A stretch of DNA of 8,428 bases from DATFAS01 sp035254305 (GTDB taxonomy: Bacteria > Bacillota > Bacilli > Aneurinibacillales > RAOX-1), in NCBI GenBank assembly GCA_035254305.1, contig DATFAS010000157.1, forward strand, positions 1 through 8,428. The letters are read 5' to 3'. Of the stretch, positions 1 through 5,839 are shown piece by piece. The first letter of the stretch is position 1; each line of letters starts with the position of its first letter. The notes under the pieces were generated by a model that ran no database searches, was not told where the DNA came from, and worked only from the letters and a program-made list of their open reading frames with translations. The translations under genes were made by a program, and so were the position numbers.

Positions 1-32
1 ACAGGTTTACAATAAAGAGGAGGATCTATACT

Positions 33-1049
33 ATGGGACAAAATTGGAGCTCTTTAGCCCAAGAAATCATTAATGGATATGAAATCACTTCGGAGCAAGC
101 CCTTTCTATCCTTCAATCCGACGATGACGAATTACTAGACATCATGCAGGCTGCCTTTCAGATTCGCAAGGAACACTTTGGGAAAAAAGTTAAATTAAAC
201 ATGATTATTAATGCAAAATCCGGGCTTTGCTCGGAGGACTGTGGATACTGCTCTCAGTCTAGTATTTCTGAGGCCCCCATAGAGAAATATACTTGGTTAA
301 CGAAGGAAAAGATTCTAGAAGGAGCTCAAGAGGCCATTCAACGTAAAGCAGGAACCTATTGTATTGTTTCTTCAGGAAGACGGCCTAGTGATAAAGAAAT
401 TGACCATGTAGTGGATGCGGTTAAAGAAATTCGAGAGACAACAGATTTGAAAATTTGCTGTTGCCTAGGCTTCCTAGACGAAAACCATGCCAGTAAATTA
501 GCGGAGGCTGGTGTAGACCGCTATAATCATAACCTGAATACGAGCAAAGAAAATTATGATTCGATCTGTTCCACGCATACCTATGAAGATCGCCTGCAAA
601 CCGTTGAAAACGTAAGTATGGCGGGTCTATCCCCTTGCTCTGGTGCGATATTTGGGATGGGAGAAAGTGATGAGGAGATCGTACAGATTGCCTTTAGCCT
701 TAAAATTCTTAAAGCAGATTCTATTCCTTGCAACTTCCTTAATGCCATTCCAGGAACACCCCTAGAGGGCCGAAGTGAGCTAAACCCTCGAAAATGTCTT
801 AAAATACTTGCTATGATGCGCTTCGTCAATCCAAAGACTGAAATCCGTATCTCTGGTGGTCGAGAGGTAAACCTACGTTCGCTTCAATCCGTGGGCTTAT
901 ATGCAGCAAACTCAATCTTCGTTGGAGATTACCTCACCACAATGGGTCAAGAGCCAACACGCGATTGGGCTATGATTCAGGACCTTGGTTTTGAAATTGA
1001 AGAATGTGCCCATCATGAAGAAGCCGACATTGCAGCGGCTCATGCTTAG
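33..1049 (+). CDS. bioB: Biotin synthase BioB (radical SAM enzyme)
   Basis: BioB inserts sulfur into dethiobiotin, the last step of biotin synthesis, in the cytoplasm. The radical-SAM [4Fe-4S] motif is visible as CSEDCGYC, with C66, C70 and C73. The usual ligands of the second, sulfur-donating [2Fe-2S] cluster also align: C110 (AGTYC), C142 (first Cys of CCCLG), C202 (SPCSG) and R277 (IRISGGR). The 338-residue length is normal for the family and the gene looks intact. The start ATG has a strong AGAGGAGG site at 16-23, nine bases upstream. No other biotin gene (bioA, bioD, bioF) follows; a terminator lies 10 bases after the stop, so bioB is the last or only gene of its transcript. Only 32 bases upstream are visible, so a BirA operator cannot be judged. 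The CCC run at 142-144 is slightly odd, but only its first Cys is at the ligand position. Identification is secure. Confidence 0.97.
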   Translation: MGQNWSSLAQEIINGYEITSEQALSILQSDDDELLDIMQAAFQIRKEHFGKKVKLNMIINAKSGLCSEDCGYCSQSSISEAPIEKYTWLTKEKILEGAQEAIQRKAGTYCIVSSGRRPSDKEIDHVVDAVKEIRETTDLKICCCLGFLDENHASKLAEAGVDRYNHNLNTSKENYDSICSTHTYEDRLQTVENVSMAGLSPCSGAIFGMGESDEEIVQIAFSLKILKADSIPCNFLNAIPGTPLEGRSELNPRKCLKILAMMRFVNPKTEIRISGGREVNLRSLQSVGLYAANSIFVGDYLTTMGQEPTRDWAMIQDLGFEIEECAHHEEADIAAAHA

Positions 1050-1059
1050 AATTTAACAA

Positions 1060-1095
1060 AAACAGCTGTCCGTCTATGGATAGCTGTTTCTTCTT
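1060..1095 (+). terminator. Rho-independent terminator of bioB
   Basis: Arms AAACAGCTGTCC (1060-1071) and GGATAGCTGTTT (1078-1089) pair over 12 positions with one G-U wobble around a 6-base loop. A T-rich run (TTTCTTCTT) follows, interrupted by C. It sits 10 bases after the bioB stop. Confidence 0.85.
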
Positions 1096-1190
1096 ATCCA
1101 AAACCTCTCCCCTCAACGGAAAACTTAGGCAGCCCTCCCCAGCTTTCGGTGATTTTCATATATAATGAAATCATTAAATTTCAATGATAT

Positions 1191-1231
1191 TTAAGAAATT
1201 CTTAAGAATTATCCACAGAGGATCTTAAGAA
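1191..1231 (+). promoter_or_regulatory. TTAAGAA repeat cluster, candidate response-regulator binding site
   Basis: TTAAGAA occurs at 1191-1197, 1202-1208 and 1225-1231, all on the same strand. The first two are 11 bases apart (one helical turn) and the third is 23 bases further (about two turns). The first copy is also half of a perfect palindrome, TTAAGAA-A-TTCTTAA (1191-1205). PhoB/OmpR-family regulators characteristically bind direct repeats spaced about 11 bases. The cluster lies just upstream of the -10-like TACAAT before an OmpR-family gene, so autoregulation is the natural inference. No binding data support it. Confidence 0.5.
1209..1217 (+). promoter_or_regulatory. Perfect DnaA-box match TTATCCACA
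   Basis: These nine bases match the high-affinity DnaA box exactly. The site lies between the second and third TTAAGAA repeats, upstream of the response-regulator gene. It is isolated: I see no other exact box, no AT-rich unwinding region and no dnaA/dnaN genes, so this is not an origin. It could be a DnaA regulatory site or chance. Confidence 0.4.
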
Positions 1232-1239
1232 ACGTCTTT

Positions 1240-1245
1240 TACAAT
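1240..1245 (+). promoter_or_regulatory. Candidate -10 box (TACAAT) of the regulator/kinase operon
   Basis: TACAAT matches the sigma-A -10 consensus at five of six positions and lies 33 bases before the GTG start. The region 17 bases upstream (AGAGGA) is a very poor -35, which fits a promoter needing an activator such as one bound at the TTAAGAA repeats. An alternative is the perfect TATAAT at 1161-1166, also without a recognisable -35. Confidence 0.4.
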
Positions 1246-1278
1246 AAAGTAACCCGGGAACACAAAGAAAGGAAATAT

Positions 1279-1983
1279 GTGGAATTGGTTATGAACTCTT
1301 ATTCAGTATTAGTTGTTGATGATGATTTAGAAATCCGCAATGCCATCGAAATCTATCTAAAAAGCGAAGGAATATCCGTATTCAAAGCTGAGGATGGCAT
1401 TGAAGCCCTTGAAAAGCTACAAGCACATGTTATTCATCTCATTATTCTAGATATCATGATGCCTCGCTTAGACGGAATCGCTACCACATTGAAAATACGT
1501 GAGGAAAAAAATATTCCTATCCTTATATTAAGCGCTAAAAGTGAAGATACCGACAAAATTCTAGGCCTTCAGATGGGTGCAGATGATTATGTGACCAAGC
1601 CCTTCAATCCTATGGAGCTGATCGCAAGGGTTAAGTCCCTACTACGAAGATATGTCTCACTAGGTACCTATGAGGGTAGTGAAAAATTGATTCATGTGAA
1701 CGGCCTCACCTTGAATGAAGCAGCGAAAGAAGTAACTCTTCATGGAGAAGGAATCAAGCTCACCCCGATTGAGTATAAGATTGTAGAATTGTTAATGAGG
1801 AATTTGGGGCGTGTATTTTCCATCCATGAAATCTATGAACGGGTATGGAAGGAACCGGGATATAATGCGGAAAATACGGTTGCCGTACATATCCGCAAAA
1901 TACGTGAGAAAATCGAGATAGACCCAAAGAATCCAAGATATGTAAAGGTGGTATGGGGAATTGGCTATAAAATGGAAAAATAA
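1279..1983 (+). CDS. OmpR/PhoB-family response regulator
   Basis: This is a cytoplasmic DNA-binding response regulator of 234 residues, a normal length. The receiver domain spans about residues 8-124. It has acidic-pocket D14/D15, phosphoacceptor D58 in the LDIMMP motif, S85 at the switch position, and Y104 plus K107-P108 in the YVTKPF motif. A linker leads to a winged-helix effector domain at about 138-233, with the family's typical LTPIEYKIVELL and VAVHIRKIREKI segments and a GIGYKME end. The chosen start is GTG, with AAAGGA at 1268-1273 five bases upstream; ATG 1291 (four codons later) is possible but has a weaker site. The histidine kinase gene overlaps its 3' end, so the two are very likely a cognate pair. 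The receiver resembles VanR-like regulators, but no resistance genes are nearby and the regulon is unknown. Confidence 0.95.
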   Translation: MELVMNSYSVLVVDDDLEIRNAIEIYLKSEGISVFKAEDGIEALEKLQAHVIHLIILDIMMPRLDGIATTLKIREEKNIPILILSAKSEDTDKILGLQMGADDYVTKPFNPMELIARVKSLLRRYVSLGTYEGSEKLIHVNGLTLNEAAKEVTLHGEGIKLTPIEYKIVELLMRNLGRVFSIHEIYERVWKEPGYNAENTVAVHIRKIREKIEIDPKNPRYVKVVWGIGYKMEK

Positions 1984-4117
1984 ATGGATGGTCATAGCCT
2001 GGTTATTCCTCTTCTCTTACGGGGTTTGTAATATCACGATAGGGGTCCTGCATGGGAAGGATTATTTTCTTAAAGAATATTTTCAAACTCGGCTATTTGA
2101 AGAGCAAGTGGATCAATTTATCGATACCTTGTTTCTTTTTGAGATCCAAGATTTATCGAAGGAAGAAGTAAAAAAGCTGATCACTGTCACCAATAAGGAA
2201 ATCGAAGAGCATCGCCAACGCTATGGGTCTCTTCCCCAACAGATTGCCAATATTAAAGGGCAGTATGAGGGAAAAATCCAGATGGCCTTAGCCTCCAAAG
2301 ATCAGGAATTAGCCAATACCTACACGGCAGAACGTGACAAGAAGATTGATGACATTACGAAAAATTTCCAAAGTGATGACTACGTTCAAGCCAAGATCAT
2401 CAAAGAAAAAGAACAAAAGATCGACGATTTCTACCGCCAAATCGAATACCAACGAATCGATTACATCAAATACAGAAAAGAATTTCAATATGAATTAAAG
2501 GATACACAGACAGGTAAAATCTATACCAACGTAGGCGGCCTCAATCCTCAAGATATGGCGTTTATTCGGTCCTATCCATCGGTTAAGTACGGCCCTCTTT
2601 CTTCTCAGGGGTACCTACACCAGCTAGAACCTTTGCTTCCTGAGTTGAAGCCAAAGATCCTAGAAGGGCAAATTGCTGTACCTAAATTAGCCATTGCAGA
2701 AGAGGATTATTATTCGGAATTTAAGAAGAAGCAAAAATTATTTTATATTAGCCTATTTAGTGGAATTTTCGCTTTAGTGGTAAGCCTGTGTCTCATAAAA
2801 AAAATCCCTATCCTTGCTACTATTGCACCACCAAGCGGCCAATCATACTACAATCGGATTCCAATCGATGTAAGGGCAGGAATCTTTGCTTTCAGTGGTC
2901 TTACTACTCTGCTCCTATTACTGGTAATGGGAGACAAATTTCCCTATCGTTCCGACTATATTATGGAGCTAACGTTTTCGATAGGAATCATTACCTTATT
3001 TATAACCTTCACCCTTGCTCAGGCCAGTTACTTATATCACGTAATGAAAGAAGGAACCCTTAAAACTGATCTCACAAAAAGCATAATCTATCGAATAGGG
3101 ATAGCGATTCATCATACTTTCCTAATTCGTCGGATAGGAACACAAATCTTTATATTACTTGCAATCGTCTATGCATTGGGTTCTGGACTCATTATTGCAT
3201 CCTTCCATGGGCCTTTATTATTGATCTATGCTCTTATTTTTCTTGGCCTCGGAGTACCCATCTTCCTGTACATTGTTAGATGGGCTGGTTATTTAAATAA
3301 AATCATCTTGCACAGTAGTGAGCTTAAAAGTGGAAATTTAGTAGCTGATTTACCTATTATGGGGAAATCTCCCCTAGCTACACTTGCCTTGAACATTAAT
3401 CAATTAAAATATGGGGTAAAACAATCGCAAAAGGAACAAGCCCGAAGTGAACGACTAAAAACAGAGCTGATTACGAACGTAAGTCACGATCTAAGAACAC
3501 CTTTAACCTCGATCATCTCCTATACGGAGCTACTTAAAAAACCTGATTTAGATACCGAAGACAGAAATGCCTATATTGAAATTATCGATCGGAAATCCAA
3601 ACGACTTCAATCTCTCATTGAAGACCTATTCGAAGCATCGAAAATGGCCACTGGAAACGTAGAACTCACGAAGGATAAGGTGGATCTCGTTCAGCTTTTG
3701 GAACAGGCTCTTGCAGAGTACAGTAATCCCATTGATCAATCTTCACTCCAATTTCGTGTTTCCACCTCTGAGCCTGTCTTCTATGCCCTTGTGGATGGTC
3801 CGAAGGTATGGAGAGTATTTGATAATCTCATAGGTAATATCTTGAAATATTCACTAGAAAATACAAGAGTCTACATTACCGCTAAGAAAACAACGAATCA
3901 AATCATCTTCAGCTTTAAGAATGTGACCAAATACGAACTCGGTGAGAACGTGGATGAATTATTTGAACGCTTTAAGCGTGGCGACACCTCACGTCAAGCC
4001 GAAGGGTCAGGTCTCGGTCTAGCGATTGCCAAATCGATTATCGACCTCCATGACGGAAGCCTTGATCTTAAAGTGGACGGAGATTTATTTAAGGTAACCC
4101 TTGTATTACCTATCTAA
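1961..4117 (+). CDS. Six-pass membrane sensor histidine kinase
   Basis: This kinase should autophosphorylate and pass phosphate to D58 of the upstream regulator. Predicted membrane segments lie at about 9-30, 260-280, 305-324, 335-357, 395-414 and 417-439. Residues 31-258 form a large extracytoplasmic region, rich in K/E/Q and probably helical or coiled-coil at about 65-175. A HAMP-like linker follows (about 441-490), then the H-box with H509 in VSHDLRTPLTS, the N-box with N622 and N626 in DNLIGNILKYS, and the G2 box GSGLGL (682-687). The G1 motif DxGxG is not recognisable: the equivalent stretch reads FKNVTKYE, with N654 where Asp is expected. I believe related kinases share this, so it need not mean inactivity. 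The start is TTG, inside the regulator gene (23-base overlap), with AAGGTGG at 1945-1951; ATG 1988 is an alternative, losing nine residues. At 718 residues it is longer than a classic two-pass kinase. The ligand is unknown. Confidence 0.93.
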   Translation: MAIKWKNKWMVIAWLFLFSYGVCNITIGVLHGKDYFLKEYFQTRLFEEQVDQFIDTLFLFEIQDLSKEEVKKLITVTNKEIEEHRQRYGSLPQQIANIKGQYEGKIQMALASKDQELANTYTAERDKKIDDITKNFQSDDYVQAKIIKEKEQKIDDFYRQIEYQRIDYIKYRKEFQYELKDTQTGKIYTNVGGLNPQDMAFIRSYPSVKYGPLSSQGYLHQLEPLLPELKPKILEGQIAVPKLAIAEEDYYSEFKKKQKLFYISLFSGIFALVVSLCLIKKIPILATIAPPSGQSYYNRIPIDVRAGIFAFSGLTTLLLLLVMGDKFPYRSDYIMELTFSIGIITLFITFTLAQASYLYHVMKEGTLKTDLTKSIIYRIGIAIHHTFLIRRIGTQIFILLAIVYALGSGLIIASFHGPLLLIYALIFLGLGVPIFLYIVRWAGYLNKIILHSSELKSGNLVADLPIMGKSPLATLALNINQLKYGVKQSQKEQARSERLKTELITNVSHDLRTPLTSIISYTELLKKPDLDTEDRNAYIEIIDRKSKRLQSLIEDLFEASKMATGNVELTKDKVDLVQLLEQALAEYSNPIDQSSLQFRVSTSEPVFYALVDGPKVWRVFDNLIGNILKYSLENTRVYITAKKTTNQIIFSFKNVTKYELGENVDELFERFKRGDTSRQAEGSGLGLAIAKSIIDLHDGSLDLKVDGDLFKVTLVLPI

Positions 4118-4121
4118 GAAA

Positions 4122-4167
4122 AAGAAGAGGGGGCTGTTCAGGATTAGCCTCCTCTTCTTCCTTTAAA
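4122..4167. terminator. Bidirectional terminator between the kinase and SIMPL genes
   Basis: Arms AAGAAGAGGGGGCT (4122-4135) and AGCCTCCTCTTCTT (4146-4159) form a 14-pair stem with one G-U wobble and a 10-base loop. The plus-strand tail is CTTT. The minus-strand tail, TTTTTC, is better. The stem begins four bases after the kinase stop and three bases beyond the SIMPL stop, so it serves both convergent genes. Confidence 0.88.
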
Positions 4168-4891
4168 ATCCGTATAAAACATCCACATTTGTTGTAATCG
4201 TAATTTCACCAACTGATACCTGAGTGGCTGCTGCCCCTCCCCCACTAGCAGGGCTAGGGGCAAAGCTTGCATATCTCGGTACATAGGACCCGCCATTCTC
4301 TTGGATACTGATTACGGATTGAATGGATTGACCAATCTTACCAGCTAGAAAATTCGCCTTCTGGGATGCATCATCCATAGCTAAATCTAGTGCCTTTAAT
4401 TCATACTCCTGTCTTTTCTCTGTGTCAAATTGAATATGATCTACTCGGTTAGCCCCAGCCTTAGTTGCATTATCTATAACTTCCCCAATACCAGCCAGAT
4501 CTCTATCGGTGATACGCAGCATATGTACAACTTGGTACCCTTGGAATACTTGCTTATTCTGATCCCATGTATAGATAGGATTTACACTGTAAGAAACCGT
4601 CTGAATCTCCTCTTTTTTAATCTTCTCTTGATCTAGTGCAGCATAAATTTGCTCTAATGCATTCGTATTTTCTGCTTGCGCTTCGGAAACCGTATTCTTC
4701 TGTGACTGAACGCCTAACTCAATATAAGCTACATCTGGAGAAACATTAACCTTCCCCTCCCCACCCACATGAATGGTTTTTTGTTGGTTCTCATCTGCAA
4801 AGGCTAGATTAGATGTGGATGGTACCACCGAGGTGAAGGCTAGAATTCCTACAGACAACGCGAAAGATTGAAACACACGGTATTTCTTCAT
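4163..4891 (-). CDS. Secreted SIMPL-domain (DUF541, YggE-like) protein
   Basis: The 242-residue protein has a typical Gram-positive signal peptide: a KKYR start, a hydrophobic core at about 10-23, and a likely signal peptidase I cut after AFA, between A32 and D33. It has no lipobox Cys and no C-terminal anchor, so it is probably released or held outside the membrane. The rest is a SIMPL/DUF541 domain: an opening IHVGGEGKVNVSPDVAYIEL strand region, a middle with NPIY and YQVVHMLRI, and a C-terminal ITITTNVDVLYGF strand. Family members form oligomeric rings; E. coli YggE is linked to oxidative-stress defence, but the biochemical role is unsettled and should not be transferred here. A Gly/Ala/Ser/Pro-rich stretch near residues 213-224 looks like a flexible loop. 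The ribosome site AAGGGGA lies nine bases before the ATG. It is transcribed alone, converging on the kinase gene, and no convincing promoter is visible. Confidence 0.9.
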   Translation of the reverse strand: MKKYRVFQSFALSVGILAFTSVVPSTSNLAFADENQQKTIHVGGEGKVNVSPDVAYIELGVQSQKNTVSEAQAENTNALEQIYAALDQEKIKKEEIQTVSYSVNPIYTWDQNKQVFQGYQVVHMLRITDRDLAGIGEVIDNATKAGANRVDHIQFDTEKRQEYELKALDLAMDDASQKANFLAGKIGQSIQSVISIQENGGSYVPRYASFAPSPASGGGAAATQVSVGEITITTNVDVLYGF

Positions 4892-5000
4892 TTTGTTTGC
4901 TCCCCTTGTTAGTTTAAATGATATCTATTAGACGTAGGAGTAATCGGTAAAGTTGCAAATGAAACGGATAAAAATTTAGTAAACTGGGTATAACACGCTA

Positions 5001-5009
5001 TGTTAAAAT
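5001..5009 (+). promoter_or_regulatory. Candidate extended -10 promoter of the His-rich gene
   Basis: TGTTAAAAT fits an extended -10 (TG, one base, then TAAAAT). The -35 region is poor, which extended -10 promoters tolerate. Transcription would begin near 5016, giving a leader of about 25 bases before ATG 5041. A second possibility is TATAAC at 4989-4994. Confidence 0.4.
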
Positions 5010-5027
5010 ATGGTAAGGGAATATGAA

Positions 5028-5037
5028 AAAGAGGTGG
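5028..5037 (+). promoter_or_regulatory. Ribosome binding site that fixes the start at 5041
   Basis: AAAGAGGTGG is a near-complete Shine-Dalgarno sequence, with AGAGG ending six bases before ATG 5041. The upstream in-frame ATG at 5023 has only TAAGGGA ending two bases before it, which is too close. Confidence 0.75.
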
Positions 5038-5040
5038 GCT

Positions 5041-5301
5041 ATGACTAGCATTCTATTTATTGTTATTGTGGGGATTTTCTTATTCATTCTTATCAGCCGT
5101 TTTCATGCGAAGGGCAAACATTCACATGCAAGAAATGATCAAGATATGAGCTCTACCCAGCCATTAATGTGGGATACCGACACGCATCGCCATCATCATC
5201 ACCACCATGGAAATCAACACCATCATGGACACCATGGTGGGCATGATTCCTGTGGTTCTGACGGAGGCGGAAGCGATGGGGGTGGTGGAGGCTGCGATTA
5301 A
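5041..5301 (+). CDS. Small membrane-anchored His/Gly/Cys-rich protein
   Basis: I do not recognise a named family. The 86-residue protein starts with a hydrophobic segment at about 4-19 (ILFIVIVGIFLFILIS) followed by R20, K24 and K26. It is either an N-terminal anchor or an uncleaved signal; no clear peptidase site is seen. From residue 49 to 68, 13 of 20 residues are His, including six in a row (51-56), HHH (60-62) and HH (64-65). The tail is Gly/Ser/Asp-rich with C71 and C85 and ends GGGGGCD. Such a tail is a plausible Zn, Ni, Cu or Co binder or store; that is inference from composition. The His codons mix CAT and CAC, so it is not a pure codon repeat. The start at 5041 is chosen over ATG 5023 because of its ribosome site. 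It is divergent from the SIMPL gene and appears monocistronic. Confidence 0.75.
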   Translation: MTSILFIVIVGIFLFILISRFHAKGKHSHARNDQDMSSTQPLMWDTDTHRHHHHHHGNQHHHGHHGGHDSCGSDGGGSDGGGGGCD

Positions 5302-5365
5302 GCCTCATCGGAACCATAATAAGCTTGAAGATCATTTTCAGGTGCGTATAGGGATAAGTGGAAAT

Positions 5366-5400
5366 GGTTCAACGATATTTCAATGGCGTTGGCCTTTTTC
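5366..5400 (+). terminator. Possible weak terminator after the His-rich gene
   Basis: GGTTCAACG (5366-5374) can pair with CGTTGGCC (5387-5394) imperfectly: five Watson-Crick pairs, one wobble, a T-C mismatch, then G-C. The loop has 12 bases and TTTTT follows at 5395-5399. It lies 64 bases past the stop. The stem is poor but the T-run is good. Confidence 0.4.
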
Positions 5401-5434
5401 ATTTGCTCTAAACTAGAAATTGCTCGACTATATG

Positions 5435-5463
5435 AAAAACAGACCTCTACAAGAAGAGGCCTG
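5435..5463 (-). terminator. Terminator of the 64-residue minus-strand gene
   Basis: Arms 5440-5448 (CAGACCTCT) and 5455-5463 (AGAGGCCTG) form a nine-position stem with one A-C mismatch and a 6-base loop. On the minus strand it is followed by TTTTTC. It begins 10 bases after that gene's stop codon. Confidence 0.75.
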
Positions 5464-5473
5464 CCCTAAATCA

Positions 5474-5668
5474 TTACTCCATTTTCTTTCCATTCAACGT
5501 CGGGGGAGCTTCTGATTCCATCACGGGTCCAAAATCATCCTCTCGACCGGATGGATTCCCATCCTGTATCCATGAATCAACTGTCATGAAATATTGCTTA
5601 CGCCCCTGGTGCAGAGAATCTGTTTGTTTATAGACAGCAAGTTCTTCCATTTGCTTTTTCTGTTGCAT
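5474..5668 (-). CDS. Uncharacterised 64-residue hydrophilic protein
   Basis: I do not recognise the family. The protein is 64 residues, soluble and charged. It has a basic Gln/Lys-rich start (MQQKKQMEEL), a central YFMTVDSWIQDGNPSGREDD segment containing its only Trp, and a FGPVMESEAPP stretch near the end. There is no signal peptide, membrane segment or Cys. The start is the second in-frame ATG: AAAGGAG (minus strand, 5683-5677) sits eight bases before it, whereas the first ATG at 5686 would consist partly of that same ribosome site. The clear ribosome site and a terminator 10 bases past the stop argue that it is a real gene. It diverges from the MFS gene across about 170 bases. Small conserved proteins of unknown role, often sporulation-related, are common in Bacillales; any such link here is a guess. 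Confidence 0.75.
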   Translation of the reverse strand: MQQKKQMEELAVYKQTDSLHQGRKQYFMTVDSWIQDGNPSGREDDFGPVMESEAPPTLNGKKME

Positions 5669-5676
5669 ACATAAAA

Positions 5677-5683
5677 CTCCTTT
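5677..5683 (-). promoter_or_regulatory. Ribosome binding site that fixes the start at 5668 (-)
   Basis: On the minus strand this reads AAAGGAG, eight bases before ATG 5668. The longer reading from ATG 5686 would place these bases inside its own first codons and leave it without a site. Confidence 0.75.
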
Positions 5684-5691
5684 CATTCACA

Positions 5692-5704
5692 ATTTGACTC
5701 AAAT
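5692..5704. repeat. Perfect 13-base palindrome ATTTGACTCAAAT
   Basis: Six-base arms surround a central C. It lies just upstream of the ribosome site of the 64-residue gene and overlaps TATATT (minus strand, 5707-5702), a possible -10 box. It could be an operator, but short AT-rich palindromes also arise by chance. Confidence 0.35.
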
Positions 5705-5742
5705 ATAGCTTTCCCGCTAAACCAAAATATCTTTGTGGATCT

Positions 5743-5764
5743 TATTGGTGAGTAGTAACCAATA
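5743..5764. promoter_or_regulatory. Inverted repeat upstream of the MFS gene, candidate operator
   Basis: TATTGGT (5743-5749) and ACCAATA (5758-5764) are exact reverse complements separated by eight bases. The 22-base size suits a dimeric repressor of the TetR or MarR kind, common for efflux genes. It lies in the divergent region between the 64-residue gene and the MFS gene, 75 bases before the MFS start. No regulator gene is adjacent. Confidence 0.45.
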
Positions 5765-5825
5765 TTTCACTTATATGTTTAAGGGATTACTAAATTGGAA
5801 CAATAGATATAGTTAAAAAATAAAT

Positions 5826-5835
5826 GGGAGTTGAT
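5826..5835 (+). promoter_or_regulatory. Ribosome binding site that fixes the MFS start at TTG 5840
   Basis: GGGAGTTGAT resembles the full GGAGGTGAT consensus. GGAG ends nine bases before TTG 5840. The alternative TTG at 5831 directly abuts GGGAG and cannot use it. Confidence 0.7.
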
Positions 5836-5839
5836 TCTT

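Noticed and set aside
581..829. Minus-strand ORF within bioB
   Set aside because: It is antisense to a well-conserved enzyme gene, with no start signals.
1161..1166. Perfect TATAAT as the main promoter of the regulator operon
   Set aside because: No -35-like hexamer lies at 16-18 bases and no extended -10 TG is present. It is kept only as an alternative to TACAAT 1240-1245.
1209..1217. Replication origin signalled by the DnaA box
   Set aside because: There is a single exact box, no box cluster, no unwinding region and no origin genes.
4986..4991. GGGTAT as a sigma-B -10 box before the His-rich gene
   Set aside because: No GTTTAA-like -35 is found 12-14 bases upstream (the region reads GGATAAAA).
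5185..5220. CAT/CAC trinucleotide repeat as a phase-variable tract
   Set aside because: The run is short and mixes CAT and CAC codons interrupted by other codons, so slippage is unlikely; the amino-acid bias is the better explanation.
4163..5301. SIMPL protein and His-rich protein as one functional module
   Set aside because: They are only divergent neighbours; no shared operator or family link is visible.
5153..5416. His/Arg-rich ORF on the minus strand (5153-5335) and plus-strand ORF 5207-5416 around the His-rich tail
   Set aside because: Both are shadows of the CAT/CAC and GGN codons of the real gene and lack ribosome sites.
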